This document shows, one piece after another, positions 54,837 to 63,185 of a stretch of DNA of 64,000 nt; position 1 is the stretch's first letter, and every line of letters begins with the position of its first letter. Below the pieces are notes generated by a model, which was not told the origin of the DNA, did not search any database, and saw only the letters and a program-made list of their open reading frames with translations. This DNA is from Flavobacteriaceae bacterium (GTDB taxonomy: Bacteria > Bacteroidota > Bacteroidia > Flavobacteriales > Flavobacteriaceae), in the NCBI GenBank assembly GCA_003443635.1, contig CP031964.1:2326321-2390320 (forward strand), read 5' to 3'. The translations under genes and the position numbers were made by a program.

Positions 54837-55115
54837 TTATGCTGCATCGAAATATCTAAAATCATCATAGATTTCTTTGCAGCCATATCCTACAATAGAA
54901 AAATCTTGTTTACGGATAAATGCATTAATATATAGTGCTCTTAAAGCTATCATCCCATCAGCATCAATTTCTGCAACATTGTCTATATCTAATGTTAGAT
55001 TCCCGTATGTGTTTAAAATGTGTTCAAAATGTGTTCTAAATGAACTCGCTGTTGAAGTATTAATATTTCCTTGAATATAAAATGTTCCTCTGCGTTCTTT
55101 AATTGTAAGTGCCAT
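54837..55115 (-). CDS. STAS-domain protein with Asp at the phospho-site
   Basis: 92 residues of the STAS fold. The motif here is EIDADGMIAL, where an Asp stands where Ser is phosphorylated in SpoIIAA-like proteins, so it may mimic the phosphorylated state. It is the first gene of the operon STAS-STAS-flippase. A LytTR-like site lies upstream. It may be a permanently on or off partner of its sister STAS protein. Confidence 0.75.
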   Translation of the reverse strand: MALTIKERRGTFYIQGNINTSTASSFRTHFEHILNTYGNLTLDIDNVAEIDADGMIALRALYINAFIRKQDFSIVGYGCKEIYDDFRYFDAA

Positions 55116-55156
55116 AATTTCTATTTTTTAATTATTAATACTTATTGTTTCTGTTA

Positions 55157-55225
55157 CAAATATCTTCTAAGCTTTGATTAATTTTATTAAATTTCGTTCA
55201 GATGCAGTTTACTGTAGACGAGTTA
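55157..55225 (-). promoter_or_regulatory. LytTR-type promoter element (c) of the STAS-flippase operon
   Basis: Plus-strand strong copy ACTGTAGACGAGTTA at 55211 and weak copy with TTCGTT at 55190, 21 bp apart. On the minus strand GATATTTG (55164 to 55157), a 7/8 -7 box, lies 26 bp beyond the weak copy. It is also in front of the divergent TPR-barrel gene. Confidence 0.7.
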
Positions 55226-55277
55226 TAGGAATTTTCAGATTGTATTGATTAACTTGCATTTACACTAAAACCAGATT

Positions 55278-57353
55278 ATGCCCTGTAAATACTATTCATT
55301 TATTTTCTTATTTTTCATTTCAATTTTTGGATTTACTCAGAATATGCAGGAAGGTTTCAATTATCTTGAAACAGGAAATTATAACGCTGCTGAATCTTAT
55401 TTTGAAAGTGTTTTAAAAGATTACCCAGATAATAGAACCGCTAAACTATGTTACGGAAGAGCAGTTGGCCTCAAAGGAAATTCTAAAAAAGCAATTTCTA
55501 TATTTACTGAACTAATAAAACTATATCCCGAAGATTTTGAGATTAAACTAAATTATGGTGAAGCCTTACTTTGGAATAAAAGTTTTGATGTTGCTAAAGC
55601 TTATTACGAAGATCTAGTATTAGAAGATAATCAAAGTTTTCCAGCATTATTAGGATATGCAAATACACTATCTAACTTAAAATTATTTGATGAAGCTTTA
55701 AGTTATGTCAATAAAGCTTTAAGTGTTTCTCCAGGCAATCAAAATGCATTGATCTCTAAAAAATATATTTATTTAGGGTATGCTAATCAACATATTCAAA
55801 ACCAGAAGTATGCTAATGCAGAATACCTTTTAAACAAAAATCTTACTCTGTTTAAAAACGATAAAGAGACCTTACTCAACTTAGCTAATTTGTATTTAAT
55901 TTCTAATGATCTAGAAAAAGCAACAGTTGTATACGAAACTATGGGTCAAAAACAAGAAGATATAGTGATTTCATTAAATGGATTAGCGTTAGTTTCTCAT
56001 TTAAAAGGAAAAGAAAAACAGGCTCTAAAAACAAGTTTAAGAGCTTATAATATGATGACATCATTAAGCGATAAAACATTAATAAATCAAACCAAAGAAC
56101 GCTATATACAAGCATTGATTTGGAATAAGAAATACAAACAGGCAAGTTCATTAATTAATGAGCTAATATCTGAAATGCCAAACGAAAATTGGGTTTTAGC
56201 ATTAAGGGCCACACTATACATTTATAAAAGTGATTTTAAAAAGAGCTTAGCAGATTATAATACCATTTTACAAAACGATTCTGCCTCTTTTGATGGAAAC
56301 TTAGGCAAGGCAAATACATTAAAAGCATTAGGTTTATATAATGATGCTTATAAATCTGCTCACACAACATTATCCTTTTATAATAACCAAAAGGATGCGG
56401 TAAATTTTATAAAAACGCTAAACACAAGTTTTACACCCTATTTAGACACCAAAGCTGCTTATTCTTTTGATAATGGAGATAACAATGCGTTTTCGTTTCA
56501 AACCGACATAGAAGTTCCTATACATACTAAATTTAAATTACTAGCCAATTACAGTTACAGAACAACTGATAACTCTAATACTAATAACGAAGCTATAGCG
56601 AATAATGCATTACTTGGTGTTTCTTATACATTGTTACCTAACCTTACATTTAAAAGTAGTTTTGGGGTGACTTCTGTTGAAGGAGAAACTAATAATTACA
56701 CTCAATTTCTTACAGATATTACTATAAACATCAAACCTTTTAAATTACAAACTTTGGATATTGGTTATAAAAGGGAAGTACAGAATTTTAATGCGGATTT
56801 ATTAGATCTCGAAATTGTACAGAATAACATTTATGCAAACTATAATATTAGTACAAATTTTAATCTAGGATGGTTTACACAATACTATTATACATTTCAA
56901 AATGATAATAATACTCGTAATTTACTATTTACATCATTGTATTACAATATTTTAAATAAGCCTCTTTTAAAAACTGGTATTAACTATCAATACATTACAT
57001 TTAAAGATCAAGTTCCTAATATTTATTTTAGCCCAGAACGATTTAATGCTACTGAAGTATTCTTAAATCTTATTAAGGAGGAAATCATAACAGAGTCAAG
57101 AGCTTGGTTTTACGAATTAACTTCTGCATTTGGACTACAATTTATTGAAAATAATAGTCAGCAAGGGACGTTTAGGTTTCAAGGTAAATTGGGTTATAAA
57201 ATCTCTGATCGATCTCTTATCAATTTATATGGTTCTTATAGTAACATAGCATCTACCACAGCTGCAGGATTTACATTTTCTGAAATTGGGTTACGTTTTA
57301 AATGGTATCTCACAAATGCTCCAATTTTTATAAAAAAGAAGGGTAATAAATAA
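55278..57353 (+). CDS. TPR plus outer-membrane beta-barrel protein (polysaccharide export porin type)
   Basis: 691 residues. A signal peptide (about 1-20, ending GFTQN) leads into about ten TPRs (25-375), then a beta-barrel (about 385-691) with alternating strands such as FKLLANYSYRTTDN and LRFKWYL near the end. This layout, periplasmic TPRs followed by a C-terminal barrel, is that of PelB, PgaA, BcsC and YaiO-like proteins, which pass polysaccharide through the outer membrane. It is divergent from the STAS-flippase operon and shares its regulatory region. A terminator overlaps its stop codon. Confidence 0.88.
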   Translation: MPCKYYSFIFLFFISIFGFTQNMQEGFNYLETGNYNAAESYFESVLKDYPDNRTAKLCYGRAVGLKGNSKKAISIFTELIKLYPEDFEIKLNYGEALLWNKSFDVAKAYYEDLVLEDNQSFPALLGYANTLSNLKLFDEALSYVNKALSVSPGNQNALISKKYIYLGYANQHIQNQKYANAEYLLNKNLTLFKNDKETLLNLANLYLISNDLEKATVVYETMGQKQEDIVISLNGLALVSHLKGKEKQALKTSLRAYNMMTSLSDKTLINQTKERYIQALIWNKKYKQASSLINELISEMPNENWVLALRATLYIYKSDFKKSLADYNTILQNDSASFDGNLGKANTLKALGLYNDAYKSAHTTLSFYNNQKDAVNFIKTLNTSFTPYLDTKAAYSFDNGDNNAFSFQTDIEVPIHTKFKLLANYSYRTTDNSNTNNEAIANNALLGVSYTLLPNLTFKSSFGVTSVEGETNNYTQFLTDITINIKPFKLQTLDIGYKREVQNFNADLLDLEIVQNNIYANYNISTNFNLGWFTQYYYTFQNDNNTRNLLFTSLYYNILNKPLLKTGINYQYITFKDQVPNIYFSPERFNATEVFLNLIKEEIITESRAWFYELTSAFGLQFIENNSQQGTFRFQGKLGYKISDRSLINLYGSYSNIASTTAAGFTFSEIGLRFKWYLTNAPIFIKKKGNK

Positions 57354-57371
57354 AACTTATTACCCTTTTTA
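57339..57371. terminator. terminator after the TPR-barrel gene
   Basis: AAGGGTAATAA (57339-57349) and TTATTACCCTT (57357-57367) form a perfect 11-bp stem with a 7-nt loop, followed by TTTT. The left arm includes the stop codon. It may also serve the convergent DUF4114 gene. Confidence 0.8.
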
Positions 57372-57392
57372 AACAAATTATTAACCACTCAA

Positions 57393-59843
57393 TTATTTTA
57401 TTACAAATGTTCCTATGTATCTATTATTTAAATCATCGTTAAGTATATACTTATAGAGTCCTTGAGACAAATTTGGAACAGTATATCTAATTTCTTTATT
57501 ATTCGACACTATCTTTATATGTTGTTCATCTACAATTCTTCCTAACATATCAACCACTTTTATATCCGCATAAAGCATTGAAGAAGATGGTAGTTCAATT
57601 GTTGTTGTTGTATTAAATGGATTTGGATAATTTTTAAGAGATTTTGTTTTTAAAATAGTGTCAGAAATGGATAATGTTTCTTCAATACCAAAAACTAAAT
57701 TGTTAATCTCTAAGCTAAAAGGTATATATGTTTCATAATCTCCTATTACAGAAAACACTATCGTTTTAACATCTTCTATTTCTAAGGAATTACCACTAGC
57801 ATCTACAAAATCATTTAATGAAATGCTGTAATAAGTTTCTTCTGAGTTTGCTTGAATTGTATACCGTAAACGATTATTCCAGTCCAGTAAACTTTCTGGC
57901 ATTAATACAATTTCTATAGGTTCATTATTTATAATATTAAATTGTAAAGTTTCATAATCTGAAATATCTAAAGTTTGATCACCTGGTAGCAAGTGTCTAA
58001 ACAAATTCACATTACCTTTAACAATACCAGAAACGCTAGGTTGTCGTTCAATTTCATAAGTATCATCCGAATAATCTACCTCTTGATTATCCACAAAAAA
58101 GGAATCTATAGTAGCATAATCTTCTAAATAATCTAAACCCCAAGGACCATCTGCTAAATACAATGCATCTTGTTGACTTGATTGGTTTGTACTTAATGAG
58201 AAACCGATATCGAATAGCGTTCCTACTGAAATTGTTATAGATTCATTCCAATCTCCATTTAAATTTATTTGCTGTGATAAAGTATAACGATCAGAAACTT
58301 CAGTTGAAGCTATGCTTCCATTAAAAATCGCAGATTCTGCATTTACTTTGTTAATAATATTTAAAGTGATATTACCGTTGGAATAGTATCCAGATTTAAC
58401 AAACACGGATGGCGTTACATCATCTAATACTTCACTTGTTAACGGTTTTTCATTTGTTAAGGTGTCAATGATATGATTACTTATTGAGAATACTTGAGAA
58501 AAAGAGCCTCCCCAAATTTGAAAATTATAATAATCTCCTTCCGGGTATTGAGCAATATTCCAAAAACTAAATAATTGATTGGATGTTTCTCCTAATTTAA
58601 CCGAAAAGCTTAATGTATATTCTGTTTCTCCTGTAGCTCGTTTTATTTTAGAGCTAATAATTTGGTGTCCTCTAACAATTACTGTTCTCACGTCTTCTAA
58701 GCTTGAATTATTTAATCGATCACAGATTACCTTAGAGTGATCATAAATAGAGCCCTCTGTTGCTGTGGCTAAAACTGCAGATACCCTGTTCTCTTCTTCA
58801 TAAAAATCTATCGAGAATATTTCGTTGGCGTTAGTAATCTCTAATAAATCTTCTGGGCTAGAAACAAATGCAGTTTCGGTTCCAAACATCCCTGTATGTG
58901 GTAAATAATCTTCTAAACTTAAATTATTTTCAGTATTTTCTGCAGACAAAGAAACATTAGGAAAGTAAGCTGCTTGACTACTTTTTATATTATTAACAGT
59001 ACCTCTTTGTTTTCTTTTAAAATTTCTTTTAGCAATTAAACTTGCTAAATCTCCATTACTTTCTAATCCACCATCATTTCCAGACGTAACATCTGTAGCA
59101 CTATCAACATCTGCATAATTAGTCGTTTTAATTGCCTCATAAGGATTTGCTGTGACATAAAATACCGCGTCATTAAAATCATTATCACATGAACTATAGT
59201 CTCTTCTTATATCTTCAAACCCTAGTATAACTCGTTCATTATCTGGATCTAATAATAGTACATTATGATGTCTTAAATCTTCTTGGCTCTCTGGATTAAA
59301 ATCTGGATTTGAATGTAACTGCCACAGACCATTACCAACAGAGCTTGAATTTGATGACCAGGCATTAGCTAATAAAACCCAGCCTATTCCTGTATCAGGA
59401 GCAAAGGTTCCAATTTTCACTTTATCTCCTACCTGTAATCCACCCCCACTTCCTAATGCCGAAACATTTGGAAAAATAATAGTAATCTCTTCTGGAGTTG
59501 GAGGAGTTTGTGACGGATTATTAACATCATAGGTATAAAAACCTAACACATTTCTATAACCAGCACCTTCACTTACAAAAGTTACCCAAACATCGGCTTG
59601 ATCTTCTATAATAATATCTGTGTCGTATCCTGATGATATATAATGTGGGTTATAATCTGGAACAGGATAGCTTTCTGGCAGAGAACTACTAATTAGTTCC
59701 TGTGTTTCTACAGAAACAGTATCGCCTGGGTTTTCTAGATATAAAGGTGTTCCGTTAGAAGTATAGCTTCCTAAAAACTGATAATTTTGAGCAACAAGTG
59801 GTGATGCACTTATAATTGCTATTAAGAGTAGTAATTTATTCAT
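57393..59843 (-). CDS. DUF4114 surface protein with T9SS type A sorting domain
   Basis: 816 residues. A signal peptide (1-19, ending LVAQN) is followed by a DUF4114-like domain (about 80-240), ending with GFEDIRRDYSSCDNDFND, a region rich in acidic residues that can bind calcium. Beta-rich LruC-like or carbohydrate-binding parts follow. The last 80 residues form a type A sorting domain (YPNPFNTTTTIELP ... GLYKYIL), which directs export through the type IX system. It is probably a cell-surface adhesin or matrix protein. It lies next to the LytTR response regulator and has its own LytTR-type promoter. Confidence 0.88.
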   Translation of the reverse strand: MNKLLLLIAIISASPLVAQNYQFLGSYTSNGTPLYLENPGDTVSVETQELISSSLPESYPVPDYNPHYISSGYDTDIIIEDQADVWVTFVSEGAGYRNVLGFYTYDVNNPSQTPPTPEEITIIFPNVSALGSGGGLQVGDKVKIGTFAPDTGIGWVLLANAWSSNSSSVGNGLWQLHSNPDFNPESQEDLRHHNVLLLDPDNERVILGFEDIRRDYSSCDNDFNDAVFYVTANPYEAIKTTNYADVDSATDVTSGNDGGLESNGDLASLIAKRNFKRKQRGTVNNIKSSQAAYFPNVSLSAENTENNLSLEDYLPHTGMFGTETAFVSSPEDLLEITNANEIFSIDFYEEENRVSAVLATATEGSIYDHSKVICDRLNNSSLEDVRTVIVRGHQIISSKIKRATGETEYTLSFSVKLGETSNQLFSFWNIAQYPEGDYYNFQIWGGSFSQVFSISNHIIDTLTNEKPLTSEVLDDVTPSVFVKSGYYSNGNITLNIINKVNAESAIFNGSIASTEVSDRYTLSQQINLNGDWNESITISVGTLFDIGFSLSTNQSSQQDALYLADGPWGLDYLEDYATIDSFFVDNQEVDYSDDTYEIERQPSVSGIVKGNVNLFRHLLPGDQTLDISDYETLQFNIINNEPIEIVLMPESLLDWNNRLRYTIQANSEETYYSISLNDFVDASGNSLEIEDVKTIVFSVIGDYETYIPFSLEINNLVFGIEETLSISDTILKTKSLKNYPNPFNTTTTIELPSSSMLYADIKVVDMLGRIVDEQHIKIVSNNKEIRYTVPNLSQGLYKYILNDDLNNRYIGTFVIK

Positions 59844-59862
59844 GGTATTTTGTTTTATACCA

Positions 59863-59931
59863 TAAATTTATTTTAAGAAGTTATTTTAGAGTTATTTTTT
59901 CGGTCGCAAGAAATTATGTGTCGACAGATGG
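59863..59931 (-). promoter_or_regulatory. LytTR-type promoter element (d) of the DUF4114 gene
   Basis: Plus-strand strong copy TGTGTCGACAGATGG at 59917 and weak copy with TTCGGT at 59896, 21 bp apart. On the minus strand TAAATTTA (59870 to 59863), a 7/8 -7 box, lies 26 bp beyond the weak copy and 20 nt before the start. Confidence 0.75.
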
Positions 59932-59959
59932 TTAATTAATTAGGGTAAACAATTTTAAA

Positions 59960-60673
59960 TTAAAGTAAGTTTAGGCGTTTCATTAGCTCAGGTCTATTAG
60001 ATCGACTTACAGGAATTACATCTTTTTTAATCAAAACACTATTATCTTCAATATCAATAATCTTTTTCACATTAATAATGTATGAACGATGTATTTTAAG
60101 AAATAAAGAGTCTGGTAATTTTTCTTCAATCTTCTTTAATGTTGAATGTACTGTATAATTATTGTCTTCAGTTTTTACATTAATATAATCTCCTTTAGCT
60201 TCTATTAAATAAATACTAGGAATATCAATTTTTATAAGACGCCTATCTATATTAATATAAAGATCATTCTCAGATGTTGTTTCTACACTAGAAGAAACAA
60301 GAGTATCATTATTTACTTTAACAACATATTTTTCAGCTTTTTGAATGGCCTTTTCAAAACGTGGAAATACAATTGGTTTAACCAAATAATCTACAATACA
60401 GTCATATTCAAAAGCTTCAATTGCAAAATTAGAATCTGATGTTGTTAAGATAATTTTAGGAGGTTTTTTTAAAGTTTGGATAAAATCGAAGCCTGTAAAT
60501 CCTGGCATATGAATATCTAAAAAAATAAGATCTATCTCTTTTTGATTTAAATATTTTATAGCTTCAATAGCATTTGAAAATTCTTCAACTACATTAAGAG
60601 TAGGTATATTGCTACATAATTGATTAATTACAATTCTTGCTGTAGCTTCATCATCTATTATTATACAATTCAT
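59960..60673 (-). CDS. LytTR-family response regulator (output of the H-NOX phosphorelay)
   Basis: 237 residues. The receiver domain (1-115) has the acidic pair IDDE and the phospho-acceptor Asp53 (FLDIHMPGF), with Thr and Lys in TTSDS and LVKPI. The LytTR DNA-binding domain fills about 138-237, with LIEAKGDYINVKTED and FLKIHRSYIINVKKI. It is the last gene of the five-gene regulatory operon, 8 bp after Hpt. It is the best candidate to bind the 21-bp-period direct repeats in five nearby promoters. Confidence 0.95.
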   Translation of the reverse strand: MNCIIIDDEATARIVINQLCSNIPTLNVVEEFSNAIEAIKYLNQKEIDLIFLDIHMPGFTGFDFIQTLKKPPKIILTTSDSNFAIEAFEYDCIVDYLVKPIVFPRFEKAIQKAEKYVVKVNNDTLVSSSVETTSENDLYINIDRRLIKIDIPSIYLIEAKGDYINVKTEDNNYTVHSTLKKIEEKLPDSLFLKIHRSYIINVKKIIDIEDNSVLIKKDVIPVSRSNRPELMKRLNLL

Positions 60674-60681
60674 AAATTTCG

Positions 60682-60999
60682 TTACAGTATATTTAAATAA
60701 TCTGTTATGATTTGTAAAACAGTATTAAAATCATCTTTAAGATCTAAATTATCATCTCTAAGATCATTTTCGAATTCTACAGCTAGGGCATAACTTTTTT
60801 CAAGCCCTAAAATACTAATTTTATGTTTAAGTTTATGAACATTTTCTGCTGCTTTTTTATAATCTTTAGATTTAATGTTCTTTAAATAAATAGATTTCTC
60901 TTCAGGAAATTCAGATTTAATAACTGCTATTATTTTATTTTTAAATGCTGCATCTCCTGAGCTCAGATCATTAATATAATATAGATTAGGTTGTTCCAT
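60682..60999 (-). CDS. Hpt phosphotransfer protein
   Basis: 105 residues, an all-helical Hpt domain. The phospho-acceptor is His55 in NVHKLKHKISILGL, the H-x-L-K pattern of the family. It lacks any other domain. Set between the histidine kinase gene (1-bp gap) and the LytTR regulator gene (8 bp), it is the natural carrier of phosphate from the receiver-only protein to the LytTR regulator. Confidence 0.9.
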   Translation of the reverse strand: MEQPNLYYINDLSSGDAAFKNKIIAVIKSEFPEEKSIYLKNIKSKDYKKAAENVHKLKHKISILGLEKSYALAVEFENDLRDDNLDLKDDFNTVLQIITDYLNIL

Positions 61000-61000
61000 T

Positions 61001-62215
61001 TTATACTTTTTTTAATGTAAAATAAAATGTAGTCTCTATTCCTAGTTTTGAATCTACCCAAATTCTTCCATTAAATAGGTCGACAATTTTTTTCACAATA
61101 GATAAACCAATACCTGAAGATTTCTTATTATCATTAAGAGCATGAAAGATTTTAAAAATCTTACTATGATATTTTTTATCTATCCCTATCCCATTATCTT
61201 TTATTGAAAACTGATAAAACAATTTCTTTTCTGAAACATCAATTTCAATTACTCCTTTCTTTTTATCATTAAACTTTATGGCATTACTCATCAAATTCTG
61301 AAATAATTGCTGCAATTTGGTTTTATCTCCTCTAATAATTGGTAGTTTATTAAGTATATCTATAGAGATATGCTCAGGAACAAATAGGATTTGTTTTAAA
61401 TCTGTAACTAACACATTTAAATCAACCTCTTCAGTTTCATTGTTGTTACCTAAGCTTGAATAATTTAAAATATCTGAAATCAATTGCTCCATTTTTTCTA
61501 ATGTACTTTCAATCAATTCGAAATTTTGAAGACTAACTTCATCAAACTTTTCTTTATTATCTTCTTTTATCCAATTAACCAATGCATCGATACTTCGCAA
61601 CGGAGATTTTAAATCGTGTGATACGATGTGGGCATATTCTTGAAGCTCATCATTACTTTTTTCTAATGCTTCTTTTTGTTCTTCGATTAAGTTTGCAGAA
61701 AACTTAGCTTCTGTAATGTCTCTTATGATACCTTGAGCGGCAACAGGTTCTTTTTGTTTATTATAAATGATGGATGCATTAATGTGTACCCATTTAACTT
61801 CTTTTGCTTTTGTAAAAACTCTTGCAGTATAATCTGTAAAGAATCCTTTTTTAACTAATTCTTTAAACGATTGTATTGCATATCTATAATCTTCCTTATA
61901 AATAAGCTTAGTTACATTAATACTTTCGTTTTCAACATTATAACCAAAAAGTTCAATGGCGGCATCATTCATTTTAATAACATTGCCCTTAATATCCATT
62001 ACTAGATAGGCATCATTAATATTCTCGAAAACACCTTGTAATTGTACTGTTTTTTCATCTAAAAGAAATTCTAATTTATGATTGGCTTCTTTTAATTCTT
62101 GTGCTGTATTAAAAAGTGCTAATGATTTTTCTTCAAGAATTTTCTCTGCTTGTTTTCTAGCTAATTTTTCTCGATGTAAAGCTCGTTGTAGTATATCAAT
62201 TTGGTCTTGGCTCAT
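61001..62215 (-). CDS. soluble PAS histidine kinase, H-NOX partner
   Basis: 404 residues without membrane helices. An N-terminal coiled coil (10-60, ALHREKLARKQAEKILEEK) leads to a PAS domain (about 60-170) and a second helix. The HisKA domain has His200 in VSHDLKSPLRSID. The ATPase domain has N-box NLMSNAIKF, DNGIGI and SSGIGLSIVKKI. No receiver is fused. The ATG overlaps the H-NOX stop by one base, so the two proteins are made together; in other bacteria H-NOX proteins inhibit or activate a partner kinase encoded beside them. Confidence 0.95.
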   Translation of the reverse strand: MSQDQIDILQRALHREKLARKQAEKILEEKSLALFNTAQELKEANHKLEFLLDEKTVQLQGVFENINDAYLVMDIKGNVIKMNDAAIELFGYNVENESINVTKLIYKEDYRYAIQSFKELVKKGFFTDYTARVFTKAKEVKWVHINASIIYNKQKEPVAAQGIIRDITEAKFSANLIEEQKEALEKSNDELQEYAHIVSHDLKSPLRSIDALVNWIKEDNKEKFDEVSLQNFELIESTLEKMEQLISDILNYSSLGNNNETEEVDLNVLVTDLKQILFVPEHISIDILNKLPIIRGDKTKLQQLFQNLMSNAIKFNDKKKGVIEIDVSEKKLFYQFSIKDNGIGIDKKYHSKIFKIFHALNDNKKSSGIGLSIVKKIVDLFNGRIWVDSKLGIETTFYFTLKKV

Positions 62216-62754
62216 TAATTTTTATTAATAATGAATTTAACTTCTGTACCATCTTCTTTAATTTTTTCTAAAATAATAGTAGCAGTTGCATTAAAGTGTT
62301 CAAAAGTTTTATTCATTAACCCTAATCCAAAATGATGCATCGCTCTGCTAGAACTATAGATCATTATTAATTTGTTCTTTGTCTTTTCTATAACATTAAA
62401 AGTAGGTAATTCGGCATCAGGATAAATTTTCCTAACCTCAACATGTATGTGATTTTCTATTGAGGCTAGCATCTCAATAGGGTCGCTGTAAGTGTTTAAA
62501 AGCCCTGGATAGCTAACCTCTAACACACTAAAAAAGTGTTCTGCATAAACTAACAGTAGATCATCGATACTAATATTAGTATTAGCGCTTAGATTTTGAA
62601 GTAATTGCAACATCTCTGAAAACTTATAAGTTCCTATAGAAGTATATATACCTCCCGAATCTAATTCAGATTGTTCAATAATCTTATCAACCATGGGCAA
62701 TCCAAATTTATGCTCGACTAAATCTAAAAACTCAGTAAAAACAATACCCTTCAT
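62215..62754 (-). CDS. H-NOX haem nitric oxide-binding protein
   Basis: 179 residues, the full H-NOX length, opening MKGIVFTEFLDLVEHKFG. The proximal haem ligand is His104 in NHIHVEVRKIYPDAELP, and the propionate-binding motif Y-x-S-x-R is YSSSR (133-137). At the position of the distal Tyr140 that binds O2 in the Thermoanaerobacter protein there is Phe142, so NO rather than O2 should be the ligand. It is cytoplasmic. It overlaps the receiver gene and the kinase gene by one base each (TAATG on both sides), so it is stoichiometrically linked to them. Confidence 0.94.
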   Translation of the reverse strand: MKGIVFTEFLDLVEHKFGLPMVDKIIEQSELDSGGIYTSIGTYKFSEMLQLLQNLSANTNISIDDLLLVYAEHFFSVLEVSYPGLLNTYSDPIEMLASIENHIHVEVRKIYPDAELPTFNVIEKTKNKLIMIYSSSRAMHHFGLGLMNKTFEHFNATATIILEKIKEDGTEVKFIINKN

Positions 62755-63167
62755 TAAAATTCTATTAATTCGTTAATACTCCAGTAAGATAACACTTTTT
62801 CTATTTTAGATACATATTCTTCGTATTTTAATGGTTTTAAAATATATCCAGAAACACCTATTTTATAACACTCTAATAAATCTTTTTTATTGTTTGATGT
62901 GGTTAGAATAATTGTTGGAACATGCTTTAATTTTTCATCATCCTTCAAAATAGATAAAAATTCAATACCACTAATTTTAGGCATATTTAAATCCAACAAA
63001 ATAATGTTAGGTAAACTGTCTTTTTGTTTTAAAATCTTAAGTGCGTCGTCTCCATTATTAGCTTCTATTAGTGTATGATCTAATTGTAATTTCGAAATTG
63101 TTCTTTTCAATTTCATAACTTCAATAGTATCATCTTCAATCAACAATACTTTTAAATTATTTTTCAT
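62754..63167 (-). CDS. single-domain receiver (CheY-like) response regulator
   Basis: 137 residues with only a receiver domain: acidic pair EDD (11-13), acceptor Asp59 in LLDLNMPKISG, TTS and the Lys of LKPLKYEEY. No output domain. It is the first gene of the regulatory operon and carries the promoter with the best repeats. With Hpt in the operon it probably acts as the intermediate phosphate carrier between kinase and Hpt. Confidence 0.93.
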   Translation of the reverse strand: MKNNLKVLLIEDDTIEVMKLKRTISKLQLDHTLIEANNGDDALKILKQKDSLPNIILLDLNMPKISGIEFLSILKDDEKLKHVPTIILTTSNNKKDLLECYKIGVSGYILKPLKYEEYVSKIEKVLSYWSINELIEF

Positions 63168-63185
63168 TTTGAGGGTTTTATAATT

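Noticed and set aside
54877..55074. Plus-strand open frame antisense to the STAS gene
   Set aside because: It is a shadow of the real STAS frame, with no recognisable domain or start signal.
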